Shown: positions 17,400 through 26,617, numbered from the stretch's first letter. The stretch: 64,000 nucleotides of DNA from Janthinobacterium sp. CG3 (GCF_000344615.1 NZ_KB467824.1:2916786-2980785); one strand, 5' to 3'. The notes: generated from the letters alone by a model not told the origin. A program made the numbers and translations.

Positions 17400-19751
17400 A
17401 TGAAGATTACACCGTTTATATGCTTATCGCTGGCGGCGACGCTACTGGCGGGCGCCGCCGGCAGCGCGCTGGCCGCGCCGCCGTTGCGGGTCAGCGTCAC
17501 CGTCGAGGAATCGATCGGCCCCTTCCCCAGCTGGGGCAACGTGAAGACCAAGTACGGCGTCGTCGGCGACGGCGTCGCCGACGACACGGCGGCGCTGCAG
17601 CGCGCCCTGAACGACATGAACTTGAAAATCGTCAACGCGTACGGCTGGAAAATCGAAAAACCCGGCTCGCCGGCGGTGCTGTACTTCCCGGCCGGCACCT
17701 ACCGCATCACCAAGACGCTGGTGTCGAAGAACCAGTTCGGCTACGGCCTGGTCGGCGCCGACCCGGCCACCACCAAGATCGTCTGGGACGGCCCGCTCGG
17801 CGGCACCATGCTGATCGCCGACGGCGTCTACGGCGGCAAGTTCGCCCGCCTGACCTGGGACGGCAAGAACAGGGCCGGCATCGGCATCGCCCACTGGTGG
17901 AACAAGAAAACCCCGCAGTACGGCGCCAGCCCCGAGCACGTCGACGAAGTCTTCGTCGACCTGGGCGTGGGCATCGTCGCCGGCTGCTGCGGCGCCAGCA
18001 ACACCGCGGCCAGCCATCCCGGCACCGACTGGCTGGCCTCCGACTATGGCAACCTCGATTCCGAGGGCTCGGTGCGGCGCACCAAGTTCATCCGCAACAA
18101 GGTGGCCGGCGTCAGCACCGAAAGCGGCAACGCGCTCGACTGGTGGGTGATGGATTCGGAGTTTATCGATTGCTACCGCGGCGTCACCAACGCCCTCGGG
18201 GCCGGCAACGTGCATACCTACCGCAACCTGTTCCAGCGCTCGAAGTTCGCCGACGTCCACATCAACTACGTGCAGTGGCACTCGATGCAAGGCAACGTCT
18301 CGGTCGGCTCGCGCCGCTTCCTCGAGGCCACGCTGGCCGGCAATAACGGCCGCGCCCTGATCCTGAAGAACAACCGCATCATCAATCCGCTGCATCCGAA
18401 CCCCATCTACATGGGCAACCTGGGGCCGCTGATCCTGATCGACAACCAGATCCTCAGCCCGGCCGGCGGCACCGGACCGCTGATCCAGCAATTCAACAAC
18501 GCCGAAGTCCCCGGCAGCGACGTCATTTTACTCGGCAACAAGTTTACCATCGCTAACCACGTGGTCGGCAACAACCCGCTGAACCGCTTCGTCCAGTACG
18601 ACTCCACCGTGGTGGCGCGCACCGCCATCTCGGAGCTGCTGCCGACGCTGCCGGCGACGGCCAAAAACCTGGCGCGCAAGGTCTTCGAGGTGCCGGTGAC
18701 CACCAATTCCACCACCCTCGCCAACGACACCGGCTCGGACGCGATCCAGGCCATCATCAACCAGGCCGCCGCCAGCCTCGACGCCAACCCGGTGGTGCAC
18801 TTCCCGCGCGCCACCTTCACCATCAACAACACGCTGCTAATCCCGGCCGGACGGCGCATCCAGTTGGCCGGCGACGGCATCGCCACCATCCTCAAAGCCG
18901 GCCCTAGCCTTGGCACCAAGCCGCTGATCCGCCTGGCCGGCCCGAGCCTGGCCACGCTGCGCGAGCTGCGCCTGTATTCGACCGATTTCACCGCCACCAC
19001 CTTGCAGATCGACAAGGCCGACCAGCCCGGCGGACGCATCCTGTTCGACGGCACCATGAACGGCGTCACCAACCTCAACAACCTGGCCTCGACGCGCGTC
19101 GAGTTCCAGCTCACAACCGGCATCAAGAAACTCAACGCCAACGCCGCCGCCAGCGTGCTGACGGTCGGCTCGGGCGTCATCGGCCCGGTCGCCGTGAACG
19201 CCAACAGCAACGTACTGATGCTCGATTCCTGGTACGAGGGCGCCAAGAGCGATCCGATGATCAAGGGCGACTCCGGCACCTTCACCTACCTCGGCGGCCA
19301 CATCGCCCCGCCCGACATCGACGCCCAGGGGCTCGCGGCCGGCCCGTCCATCATCGTCGACAACTTCAACGGCCAGTTCACCGTCATGGGCCTGTCCTAC
19401 AACATGAAGAATCCGGGCCAGGGCATCCTGGTGAAGGGCGAGGTGGCCGGCACCAAGGCCCTGTTCGTCGGCGTGTCGGGCAATCCGATTGATTTTTACT
19501 ACAAGCGCAGCAACAACGCCACCGCCGCCGGCACCGCGGTCGGTTTCGGCTTGATGAAAACCAACCGCACCGTCCAGCAAGGCAACTACGGCGCCACCGA
19601 CAAGGCGGCGCTGCTGGCCGGCCTGGCCCAGGCGCGCGGCCAGACCTGGGACAGCGTGCCGGCGGTGATACCGGCCGGCGCCACCGACGTGCTGCTGTAC
19701 CGCATCCGCACCGTCGAATCGGGCGTCGGCACCCTCATCAACGGCCAATAA
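17400..19751 (+). CDS. Secreted pectate-lyase-3 type beta-helix protein, copy 1
   Basis: Secreted protein of about 783 residues. The ATG at 17400 opens a signal peptide (MKITPF, then a hydrophobic core) ending near ALAAP; the frame upstream of this has no support. Two parallel beta-helix modules are visible. The first begins at about residue 50 with the Pectate_lyase_3 hallmark YGVVGDGVADDTAALQRAL and VLYFPAGTYRI. The second begins near 440 with DAIQAIINQAA and VVHFPRATFTI. Related families include rhamnogalacturonase/epimerase-type and phage-tailspike-like depolymerases. It is one of only two genes on the plus strand, inside an exopolysaccharide locus, so degradation or binding of the secreted polymer is plausible. 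No catalytic residues can be assigned without a structure. A strong terminator follows it. Confidence 0.8.
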   Translation: MKITPFICLSLAATLLAGAAGSALAAPPLRVSVTVEESIGPFPSWGNVKTKYGVVGDGVADDTAALQRALNDMNLKIVNAYGWKIEKPGSPAVLYFPAGTYRITKTLVSKNQFGYGLVGADPATTKIVWDGPLGGTMLIADGVYGGKFARLTWDGKNRAGIGIAHWWNKKTPQYGASPEHVDEVFVDLGVGIVAGCCGASNTAASHPGTDWLASDYGNLDSEGSVRRTKFIRNKVAGVSTESGNALDWWVMDSEFIDCYRGVTNALGAGNVHTYRNLFQRSKFADVHINYVQWHSMQGNVSVGSRRFLEATLAGNNGRALILKNNRIINPLHPNPIYMGNLGPLILIDNQILSPAGGTGPLIQQFNNAEVPGSDVILLGNKFTIANHVVGNNPLNRFVQYDSTVVARTAISELLPTLPATAKNLARKVFEVPVTTNSTTLANDTGSDAIQAIINQAAASLDANPVVHFPRATFTINNTLLIPAGRRIQLAGDGIATILKAGPSLGTKPLIRLAGPSLATLRELRLYSTDFTATTLQIDKADQPGGRILFDGTMNGVTNLNNLASTRVEFQLTTGIKKLNANAAASVLTVGSGVIGPVAVNANSNVLMLDSWYEGAKSDPMIKGDSGTFTYLGGHIAPPDIDAQGLAAGPSIIVDNFNGQFTVMGLSYNMKNPGQGILVKGEVAGTKALFVGVSGNPIDFYYKRSNNATAAGTAVGFGLMKTNRTVQQGNYGATDKAALLAGLAQARGQTWDSVPAVIPAGATDVLLYRIRTVESGVGTLINGQ

Positions 19752-19791
19752 AAGGGTTCCGGCCCGCGCGGGCCGGATCGAGTAGCACCGC

Positions 19792-19819
19792 ATGCCGGGC
19801 CCCGCGCCCGGCATTTTTT
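19792..19819 (+). terminator. Rho-independent terminator after beta-helix gene 1
   Basis: A perfect nine-base stem ATGCCGGGC / GCCCGGCAT with a five-base loop, followed by a T-run, begins about 40 bases beyond the stop codon at 19751. It suggests that the two beta-helix genes are transcribed separately. Confidence 0.88.
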
Positions 19820-19975
19820 CGTCCTCCCCCCGCCGTTTCCCGCCGCCCGGCCGCCCTTGCCGCGCGCGCCGCCAACTATTGCGTCAAGAAAATCACGAAA
19901 TCCATTATTAGAGTACGCTTTAGGTCTCGCTGGAATTGAGGGGTGCCGTGACGGCGCCGGCCGGAACCGGCCGCG

Positions 19976-19989
19976 CCCCCCCCCCCCCC
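19976..19989 (+). repeat. Poly-C tract (14 C) upstream of second beta-helix gene
   Basis: Homopolymer of 14 C about 177 bases before the ATG at 20166, downstream of the candidate promoter patch. Tracts of this length are prone to slippage in replication and to sequencing error. Confidence 0.85.
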
Positions 19990-20165
19990 GATCAGGCGGC
20001 TGCGCTGGCCCATCACCCCCTTACCCCTTTGCCGCGGCGCCAGGCGGCGGCCCCGGCCCGATCCGTTCGGCCCGGGCCGTTGGCGCCGCGGCGCCGGCTG
20101 TTCCGGGTGGCGCGGGCGCGTGCCCGCGGGTGTTTTATCGAGTTTATTTTTCCGGGAATTTGAGC

Positions 20166-22529
20166 ATGAAATTCACACCATTTGTCTGCTTGACGCTGGC
20201 GTCAACGTGGCTCGCCGGCGCCGCCGGCGCCGCCACCTCCCTCGCCCCCTGGAAGCCACCCCTGGCCGCCAGCATCGCGGTCGAGGAATCGATCGGCCCC
20301 TTCCCCAGCTGGGGCAACGTGCAGAGCAAGTACGGCGCCGTCGGCGACGGCATCGCCGACGACACGGCGGCGCTGCAGCGCGCCCTCGACGACATGAACC
20401 TGCGGGTGGTCAACAAGCACGGCTCGAAAATCGAGAAGCCCGGATCGCCGGCGGTGCTGTACTTCCCGGCCGGCACCTACCGCATCACCCGCACGCTGGT
20501 GTCGAAGAACCAGTTCGGCGCCGGCATGGTCGGCGCCGACCCGGCCAACACCAGGATCGTCTGGGACGGCGTGGCCGGCGGCACCATGCTGATCGCCGAC
20601 GGCGTCTACGGCGGCAAGTTCGCCCGCCTGACCTGGGACGGCAAGCGCAAAGCAGGCATCGGCGTGGCCCACTGGTGGAACAAGAACACCCCGCAGTACG
20701 GCGCCAGCCCCGAGCACGTCGACGAGGTCTTCGTCGACATGGGCGTGGGCATCGTCGCCGGCTGCTGCGGCGCCAGCAACACCAAGGCCAGCCATCCCGG
20801 CAGCGACTGGCTGGCCGCCGATTACGGCAACATGGATTCCGAGGGCGCGGTGCGGCGCACCAAGTTCATCCGCAACACGGTGGCCGGCGTCAGCACCGAA
20901 AGCGCCAACGCGCTCGACTGGTGGGTGATCGATTCGCATTTCATCGATTGCTACCGCGGCGTCACCAACGCGCTCGGCGCGGGCAATGTGCAAACCTACC
21001 GCAACCTGTTCCAGCGCTCGCAGTTCGCCGACGTCCACGTCAACTACGTGCAGTGGCACGCGATGCACGGCAACGTCTCGGTCGGCTCGCGCCGCTTCCT
21101 CGAGGCCACGCTGGCCGGCAACAACGGCCGCGCCCTGATCCTGAAGAACAACCGCATCATCGAACCGACCAACCCGACCCCGATCTACATGGGCAACCTG
21201 GGGCCGCTGATCATGATCGACAACCAGATCCTCAGCGCCGCCGGCAGCACCGGACCGCTGATCCAGCAATTTAACAATAGCGACGTCCCCGGCAGCGACA
21301 TGGTATTGGTGGGCAACCAGTTCACCATCCCCAACCACGTCACCGGCAACAACCCGCTGAACCGCTTCCTGCTCTACGACACCACGACGGTGGCGCGCAA
21401 CATCATCCCGGCGGCGCTGCCGACGCTGCCGGCGACGCCCAGGAACCTGGCGCGCAAGGTCTTCGAGGTGCCGGTGAACACCGACCCGGTGACGCTGTTC
21501 AACGTGACCAGCACCGACACGATCCAGGCCGTCATCAACCAGGCCGCCGCCAGCGCCGACCCGAACCCGGTCGTGCACTTTCCGCGCGGCACCTTCACGC
21601 TGAACGCCTCCCTGGTGATACCGGCCCGGCGGCGCATCCAACTGGCAGGCGACGGTATCGCCACCATCCTCAAGGCCGGGGTGAACATGGGCGCCAAGCC
21701 GCTGCTGCAATTGAACGGGCCCAGCCTGGCGACGGTGCGCGAGATGCGCCTGTACTCGACCGACTACAGCACCACCGCTGTGGCGCTCGACAAGGCCGAC
21801 CAGTCCGGCGGGCGCATCCTCTTCGACGGCGCCATGAACGGCGTGACCAACATCAACAACCTGGGCGGCACCAGGGTCGAGTTCCAGCTCACCACCAACA
21901 TCAAGAAACTCAACGCCAACGCCGCCGCCAGCGTGCTGCTGGTCGGCTCGGGCGTCATCGGCCCGGTCGCCATCAACGCCAACAGCAACGTGTTGATGAT
22001 GGATTCCTGGTACGAGGGCACCAAGAGCGATCCGATGATCAAGGGCGACTCCGGCACCTTCACCTACCTGGGCGGCCACATCGCCCCGCCCGACATCGAC
22101 GCCCAGGGGTTCACGGCCGGCCCGTCCATCATCGTCGACAACTTCGCCGGCCAGTTCACCGTGATGGGGCTGTCCTACAACATGAAGCATGCGGACCAGG
22201 GCATCGTGGTGAAAAACGAGGCGTCCGGCACCAAGGCGCTGTTCGTCGGCGTGTCGGGCAATCCGATTGATTTTTACTACAAGCGCAGCAACAACAACAG
22301 CGCCTCCACGGCGGCGGTCGGTTTCTCCATGATGAAAACCAACCGCACCGTCCAGCAAGGCAACTTCGGCGCCACCGACAAGGCGGCGCTGCTGGCCGGC
22401 CTGGCGCAGGCGCGCAGCCAGACCTGGGACCGGACCCCGTTGCAGGTGCCGGCGGGCGCCACGGACGTGCTGTTTTACCGGGTCCGGACGGTGGAAACGG
22501 CGGTCGGCTACCAGATCAACGGCAAGTAG
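20166..22529 (+). CDS. Secreted pectate-lyase-3 type beta-helix protein, copy 2
   Basis: Paralogue of the preceding gene, about 787 residues, with the same signal peptide plan (MKFTPF, core, AGAATS) and the same two beta-helix modules. Long identical stretches are shared, for example VEESIGPFPSWGNV, FPAGTYRIT, ALDWWV, IQLAGDGIATILKAG and FTYLGGHIAPPDIDAQG. Differences are spread throughout, with more divergence at the extreme N-terminus and around residues 440-480. This is an old tandem duplication rather than a recent copy. The ATG at 20166 follows GGGAATTTGAGC, a modest ribosome-binding site. It converges on the glycosyltransferase gene whose stop lies nine bases away at 22538. Its function is probably similar to copy 1, perhaps with a different polymer specificity. 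Confidence 0.8.
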   Translation: MKFTPFVCLTLASTWLAGAAGAATSLAPWKPPLAASIAVEESIGPFPSWGNVQSKYGAVGDGIADDTAALQRALDDMNLRVVNKHGSKIEKPGSPAVLYFPAGTYRITRTLVSKNQFGAGMVGADPANTRIVWDGVAGGTMLIADGVYGGKFARLTWDGKRKAGIGVAHWWNKNTPQYGASPEHVDEVFVDMGVGIVAGCCGASNTKASHPGSDWLAADYGNMDSEGAVRRTKFIRNTVAGVSTESANALDWWVIDSHFIDCYRGVTNALGAGNVQTYRNLFQRSQFADVHVNYVQWHAMHGNVSVGSRRFLEATLAGNNGRALILKNNRIIEPTNPTPIYMGNLGPLIMIDNQILSAAGSTGPLIQQFNNSDVPGSDMVLVGNQFTIPNHVTGNNPLNRFLLYDTTTVARNIIPAALPTLPATPRNLARKVFEVPVNTDPVTLFNVTSTDTIQAVINQAAASADPNPVVHFPRGTFTLNASLVIPARRRIQLAGDGIATILKAGVNMGAKPLLQLNGPSLATVREMRLYSTDYSTTAVALDKADQSGGRILFDGAMNGVTNINNLGGTRVEFQLTTNIKKLNANAAASVLLVGSGVIGPVAINANSNVLMMDSWYEGTKSDPMIKGDSGTFTYLGGHIAPPDIDAQGFTAGPSIIVDNFAGQFTVMGLSYNMKHADQGIVVKNEASGTKALFVGVSGNPIDFYYKRSNNNSASTAAVGFSMMKTNRTVQQGNFGATDKAALLAGLAQARSQTWDRTPLQVPAGATDVLFYRVRTVETAVGYQINGK

Positions 22530-22537
22530 GGCGGCGC

Positions 22538-23755
22538 CTAGTCGGCGCCGGCCATCTGCTCGGCGACCCGGCCGAGCACGGCGTCGCGCGCCAGGTTTTC
22601 CAGCGCGTAGGCGCGCGCCAGCAGGCCCAGCCGGGCGCGGCCGGAGGCGTCGTCGGCCAGCGCGGCGATCGCCGCAGCCAGCGCGGCGCCGTCCTCCGGC
22701 GGCACGATCATGCCGCAGCCCGACACCACCGCAGCGATCTCCGATTCGGCGCGGCAGGTGGCGATCACCGGCCGCCCGCTCGCCAGCATGCCGGTCAGCT
22801 TGGACGGCAGCACCAGGTCCTCGGCCTCCGGGCTTTGCGGCAGCAGGTGGATGTCGGCCAGGCCGAGCAGCTCGCCGAGGCGTTCGAACGGCTGCAGCGG
22901 CAGCAGACGCAAGTTGGGCAGGCTGGCCCGGGCCGCCTCCAGCTGCGGCTTCATCACGCCGTCGCCGCAGACGACGAAGACGATGTCGGGCCGCGCCAGC
23001 AGGCGCTTGGCGGCATCCGGGATGATCATCAAGCCCTGCTTGTTGCTCAGCGTGCCCGAAAACAGCGCCACCACGGCGTCGTCGGCGATGTCCAGCTCGG
23101 CGCGGTAGCTGCTCGGTGCGGCCAGCGGGCTGACGTGGGCGATGTCGACCCAGTTCGGAAAAAAGGTCACCGCCTTCGGCGCCACGCCCTTGTTGCGCAA
23201 CAGCTCGAGCATGCGTCCCGAAATCGACGAGACCCGGTCGAAGCGGCGCAGCATCCAACTCTCGCAGCCGAACACCAGGCGGCGCAACAGCTTGCCTTTC
23301 AACAGGCCCATCTGGAAGGCCACGTCGACCTCGAAGTCCTGGATGTGCAACCAGGCCTGGGCGCCGCACAGGCGCGCCGTCAACCAGCCGGCCGGGGCGC
23401 AGACGAAGGCCGGCGCCACCGTGAAGACGACGTCCGGGCGCCAGAACGCCTGGCGCAGCATCGACGGCAGCGACGCCGCCGCGAACGTCAGTAGGTGCAG
23501 CACGCGCGCCAGGCCGCCGGGGCTGGCCGGCACCCACAGCGGCGCGCGGAATACGCTCACGCCCTGCCATTGTTCGCGCCGGTAGGGCGGCCAGGCGTAG
23601 CCCTCGGCCAGCTTCCAGGCCGGGTAGTACGGCGGCGCGGCGACCACCCGCACCTCGTGCCCCTGGGAGGCCAGCCAGCTGGCCATCTCGCCGGAATATT
23701 TGCCGATACCGGTCGGTTCGGGCGCGAAGTTCGCGCTATACAGTAGTATTTTCAT
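22538..23755 (-). CDS. WcaI-like glycosyltransferase (GT4)
   Basis: Glycosyltransferase of 405 residues resembling the colanic acid enzyme WcaI. The N-terminal half has LLYSANFAPEPTGIGKYSGE (residues 4-23), typical of the WcaI subgroup, and WLHIQDFEVDVAFQMGLL near 140. The C-terminal GT-B half has ALFSGTLSNKQGL and the donor-site region LLPQSPEAEDLVLPSKLTGM with the conserved Glu. It acts on the lipid-linked repeat unit at the cytoplasmic membrane. It is the last gene of the exopolysaccharide run, next to the WcaF-like acetyltransferase; these neighbours also co-occur in colanic acid loci. The sugar transferred is not known. Confidence 0.85.
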   Translation of the reverse strand: MKILLYSANFAPEPTGIGKYSGEMASWLASQGHEVRVVAAPPYYPAWKLAEGYAWPPYRREQWQGVSVFRAPLWVPASPGGLARVLHLLTFAAASLPSMLRQAFWRPDVVFTVAPAFVCAPAGWLTARLCGAQAWLHIQDFEVDVAFQMGLLKGKLLRRLVFGCESWMLRRFDRVSSISGRMLELLRNKGVAPKAVTFFPNWVDIAHVSPLAAPSSYRAELDIADDAVVALFSGTLSNKQGLMIIPDAAKRLLARPDIVFVVCGDGVMKPQLEAARASLPNLRLLPLQPFERLGELLGLADIHLLPQSPEAEDLVLPSKLTGMLASGRPVIATCRAESEIAAVVSGCGMIVPPEDGAALAAAIAALADDASGRARLGLLARAYALENLARDAVLGRVAEQMAGAD

Positions 23756-23801
23756 GGTGTCGCAGTGTGGGGCGGGGGCGCGGCTCGCGGCCGCGCCGCC
23801 C

Positions 23802-24377
23802 TTATTGACCGTCTTGGCAGGGGCGCGGCTTGACCGGGCGGCACGGCGAACCGTGGCAGATCATGCCGGCCGGCATATCGTGGAACACCGAACTGCGCGC
23901 GCCGATGACGCTGCCGGCGCCTATCGTCACGCCCGGCGCGACGAACACGTCGTTGGGCAACCAGACCTGCTCTTCCAGTCGGATCGGCTTGGCGCCGATG
24001 TCGAAGCTGGCGCGGCCGATGTCGTGCAGGCCGGTGCACAGGTAGACCCGGTGCGCCAGCGCGACGTGGTCGCCGATGTGGATCTCTGCCAGGTTGTAGA
24101 GCACGGTGTCGTCGCCGACCCAGACATGGTCGCCGATCTCCAGCTTCCACGGATAGGTGACGCGGGCCGAGGCGCGTATCAGCACGTTCTTGCCGATCTT
24201 CGCGCCGAACAGGCGCAGCAACGCGACCCGGAAACGGTAGCAGATCTGCGGCGACCAGGCGAACAGCGTATCCTGCACCACCCACCACAGTTGCACCCAC
24301 AGCGCGTTGCGCCCGCGAAAGCCCGGCGGCACCGAAAAGCGCGACAGGTCCTGGTAACGCTTACCCGCCGCGCCCAT
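23802..24377 (-). CDS. WcaF-like colanic acid biosynthesis acetyltransferase
   Basis: Hexapeptide-repeat O-acetyltransferase of 191 residues. The chosen ATG (24377) shares one base with the stop of the epimerase gene (TGATG), indicating coupled translation. The N-terminal DLSRFSVPPGFRGRN and the WFAW-like helical region match the WcaF family. From about residue 65 hexapeptide repeats such as IGKNVLIRAS, IGDHVWVGDDT and IGDHVALAHRV build the left-handed helix. The catalytic His lies in CTGLHDIG near 118. It probably acetylates a precursor sugar with acetyl-CoA in the cytoplasm. The frame continues upstream to 25271 only as a shadow of the epimerase gene. Confidence 0.87.
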   Translation of the reverse strand: MGAAGKRYQDLSRFSVPPGFRGRNALWVQLWWVVQDTLFAWSPQICYRFRVALLRLFGAKIGKNVLIRASARVTYPWKLEIGDHVWVGDDTVLYNLAEIHIGDHVALAHRVYLCTGLHDIGRASFDIGAKPIRLEEQVWLPNDVFVAPGVTIGAGSVIGARSSVFHDMPAGMICHGSPCRPVKPRPCQDGQ

Positions 24378-25366
24378 CAGCCGTGCGCCTTGATCCACGC
24401 CACCGTGGTGCGGATCGCCTCGCCGTTGGAGAACGGCAGCGGCCCGGTGATCGCCTTCAGGTTGTCGAAATCGTGGATCATTTCGGTGAGGATGTTGTTC
24501 AGGCGGAAAGTCGTCAAGGGCGGGTGGGTATACCCGCACTTGGCCAGCGCGTCGCCCAGCAGCGCCGCGCCCGACAGCAGCAGCGGCGGCACCTGGCGCA
24601 CGGCGGGGCCGTCGAAGGCGGCCGAAATGGCGTTGGCGAAGGTGTTCACCTCGATCGGCTCGTAGTCGCCGATGTAGAACACCTGGCCCTGCACGACGGC
24701 GGCGGCGCCGGCCATCAGGGCGCGCAGCTGGAACACCGAGTTGCCGACGTAGCCGAACGACTTGCGCACCACCTTGCCGGCCGGGTGGACGTAGCGGCGG
24801 CGCTTGACCTGCTCGAAAAAGGTGCGGTAGGGCACGCCGAACCACGGCCCCCACAGCGAGGTCGGGCGCACCAGCGCCCAGCTGTATTCGGTGATGCCGG
24901 CTTCGCGCACCAGCATTTCGCCCTTGACCTTGCTTTCGCCGTAGGGCGTGGTGGGGCAGAAATCGAGCGGCCCGGACGGCGGGTAGCCGATCTTGCAGAC
25001 CAGCCGGGACGAGCAGAACAGCACCCGCCGCACGCTCGGGCAGGCGCGCGTGGCACGGATCACGTTGGCCACGCCGTCGGTGTTGGCGGCGTAGTCGGCC
25101 AGCGTGGCGCCCAGCAGGTCGGTGCGCGCGCCCAGGTGGTAGACGTGGGTCGGCTGGAATTCGCGCAACACCGCCTCCATGGCCGGGTAGTCGAGCAGGT
25201 CGACGTTGCGGAACACCGCGCCGTGGGCCGGGTTGGCCGGCGCCTTGGCGTCGACGCTGAGCACGGTGCAACCGTCCTGCAGCAGGCGTTCGACCAGGTT
25301 GGTGCCGATGAAGCCGGAGCCCCCGGTGACAAGGTAGCGGTTGGCGTCAGTCATGTGTGTGGTCAT
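24377..25366 (-). CDS. NAD-dependent epimerase/dehydratase (extended SDR)
   Basis: Nucleotide-sugar modifying enzyme of 329 residues. It has VTGGSGFIGTNLVERLL (residues 13-29) for NAD binding, the serine-containing LFCSSRLVCKIG near 125, and YGESK (YxxxK) near 148. The segment RPTSLWGPWFGVPYRTFF resembles nucleotide-sugar epimerases of O-antigen loci. The exact reaction is not clear: it could be a UDP-sugar 4-epimerase, a reductase or a dehydratase. A second in-frame Met lies at residue 5, so the start may be slightly later. It is located between two glycosyltransferases and the acetyltransferase, which supports making or modifying a special sugar for the same polymer. Confidence 0.8.
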   Translation of the reverse strand: MTTHMTDANRYLVTGGSGFIGTNLVERLLQDGCTVLSVDAKAPANPAHGAVFRNVDLLDYPAMEAVLREFQPTHVYHLGARTDLLGATLADYAANTDGVANVIRATRACPSVRRVLFCSSRLVCKIGYPPSGPLDFCPTTPYGESKVKGEMLVREAGITEYSWALVRPTSLWGPWFGVPYRTFFEQVKRRRYVHPAGKVVRKSFGYVGNSVFQLRALMAGAAAVVQGQVFYIGDYEPIEVNTFANAISAAFDGPAVRQVPPLLLSGAALLGDALAKCGYTHPPLTTFRLNNILTEMIHDFDNLKAITGPLPFSNGEAIRTTVAWIKAHG

Positions 25367-25405
25367 ATATCAGTGTGCAGTCTGGCAAAAAAAAAGGGTG
25401 GAAAC

Positions 25406-26617
25406 TCATTTGGCGGCGCCCGCCAGCGCCGGCGCGGCGGCGCTGGCGGCGGCGTGCGGGCGCGCCAGCACGTCCTGGTAGACCCGCAGGTAGCCGTCGA
25501 TGGCCAGCTCGGCGCTAAAGCGCGCCGCCCAGTCCAGGCCGAGCGCGACGTCGCGCGCGCGCGCCGCCGGCGCCAGCTCGAGCATCGCCCGCAGCACCGC
25601 GCCGCTGTGCGCGGCCCAGGCCGCGACGTCGGCGTCGCCGCGCAGCGGCGGCACATAGTGCGAATGCGGGCCGGCCACCTCGTTCATCGGCGCGTCGTCG
25701 GTGGTCAACACCGGGCAGCCGCAAGCCTGCGCCTCCACCAGCGGCCAGCCGAAGCCCTCGGCGTGGCTGGGGAACAGGAACGCCCGCGCGTACGAATAGG
25801 CCGCCTGCAGCGTCTCGTTGTCGAAGCCCTGGAAGAACAGCACCTTGCCGCGCGGCGGCACCTCGGCCAGCGCCGCCCGCACCGCCTCGTTCGGCTCGGG
25901 GCTCAGGCACCACAGCGGCAGCGGCTCGGCCACCGAGGCGGCGTAACTGGCGTACATGCGGATCATGCCGGCGCGGTTCTTATACCACTGGCCGCCGCCG
26001 ACGTGGAACAACATGCCGCCGGCTTCGACCGGCAGGCCGCGCGCGCGCAGCAGCGCCGCCGCGTCCTCCCGGCCTTGCCGGGCGAACGGGAAGCTCAGGC
26101 CGTTGTACACCACCTCCGAGGTCAGCGGCGCGGCGCCGCCGATCTCGCGCAGGTCGACCTTGCTCTTGGTCGACACCGAGATGAAGTGGCGCGCCTGGCG
26201 GAAGCCGCGGCGGATGTAGCGCTGGTACAGCCGGCCGCTCCAGCCGGTCGGGTTTTCCGGGATCAGGCCCAGCGCCGAACGCAGCGCCAGCAGGTCGTGG
26301 CAGTGCACCACGTGCGGCCGGTCCTTGACCAGCGGCACCCAGGGGCCCAGCGCCTGGTCGCAAAACACGTACAGCACGTCGTCCGGCTGGCCCTTGAGCG
26401 CGGCGGCCACCCAGCGCGGGAAAAAAATGAACTGGTCGATGTAGCCGGCCCACTTCGACAGGCGCCCGCGCGGCACCCAGTGGTAGGCGCGCGGCTGCGG
26501 CGACCACATCTCGACCTGGTGGCCGCGCGCGTCGTAGGCCGCCTTGAGCATATTGGCGAAGCGCGGCATGCTCTGCGACGGCAGGAAGCGCGGGTGGCAA
26601 AAAAGAATAATCTTCAT
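25406..26617 (-). CDS. Glycosyltransferase family 4
   Basis: GT-B glycosyltransferase of 403 residues. N-terminal IILFCHPRFLPSQSMPRF and HVVHCHDLLALRSALG form the acceptor domain. The C-terminal donor domain has ISVSTKSKVDL, VVYNGL, FFQGFDNETLQAAYSYA and the conserved acidic motif FPSHAEGFGWPLVEAQACG (E-x7-E) near 285. It acts at the inner membrane on the growing repeat unit. It lies between the epimerase gene and the next glycosyltransferase (130 bases upstream), in the same transcription direction. Sugar and linkage specificity cannot be inferred. Confidence 0.87.
   Translation of the reverse strand: MKIILFCHPRFLPSQSMPRFANMLKAAYDARGHQVEMWSPQPRAYHWVPRGRLSKWAGYIDQFIFFPRWVAAALKGQPDDVLYVFCDQALGPWVPLVKDRPHVVHCHDLLALRSALGLIPENPTGWSGRLYQRYIRRGFRQARHFISVSTKSKVDLREIGGAAPLTSEVVYNGLSFPFARQGREDAAALLRARGLPVEAGGMLFHVGGGQWYKNRAGMIRMYASYAASVAEPLPLWCLSPEPNEAVRAALAEVPPRGKVLFFQGFDNETLQAAYSYARAFLFPSHAEGFGWPLVEAQACGCPVLTTDDAPMNEVAGPHSHYVPPLRGDADVAAWAAHSGAVLRAMLELAPAARARDVALGLDWAARFSAELAIDGYLRVYQDVLARPHAAASAAAPALAGAAK

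Larger units (their letters stand above)
19752..20165. other. Intergenic region between the two beta-helix genes
   Basis: About 410 bases containing the terminator of copy 1 (19792-19819), an AT-richer patch at 19876-19920 that could be the promoter of copy 2 (TTGCGT and CATTAT, 18 bases apart, weak), and a run of 14 C at 19976-19989. The remainder is GC-rich, without an ORF that has a ribosome-binding site. Confidence 0.5.

Noticed and set aside
17101-17400. Sigma-54 type site (TGGCA near 17088) for the beta-helix gene
   Set aside because: The TGGCAAGCTTGTG stretch lacks the TTGC element at the right spacing. No other sigma-54 match was seen near the PEP-CTERM or eps genes.
19857-20165. N-terminal extension of the second beta-helix protein from the upstream open frame
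   Set aside because: The extension contains the poly-C tract and Pro/Arg-rich sequence, and it would bury the signal peptide. The ATG at 20166 is the natural start.
20202-23570. 1122-codon minus-strand frame across the second beta-helix gene and into the glycosyltransferase
   Set aside because: It overlaps two real genes in other frames, and the translation is a repetitive Gly/Asp/Val/Arg shadow without any motif.
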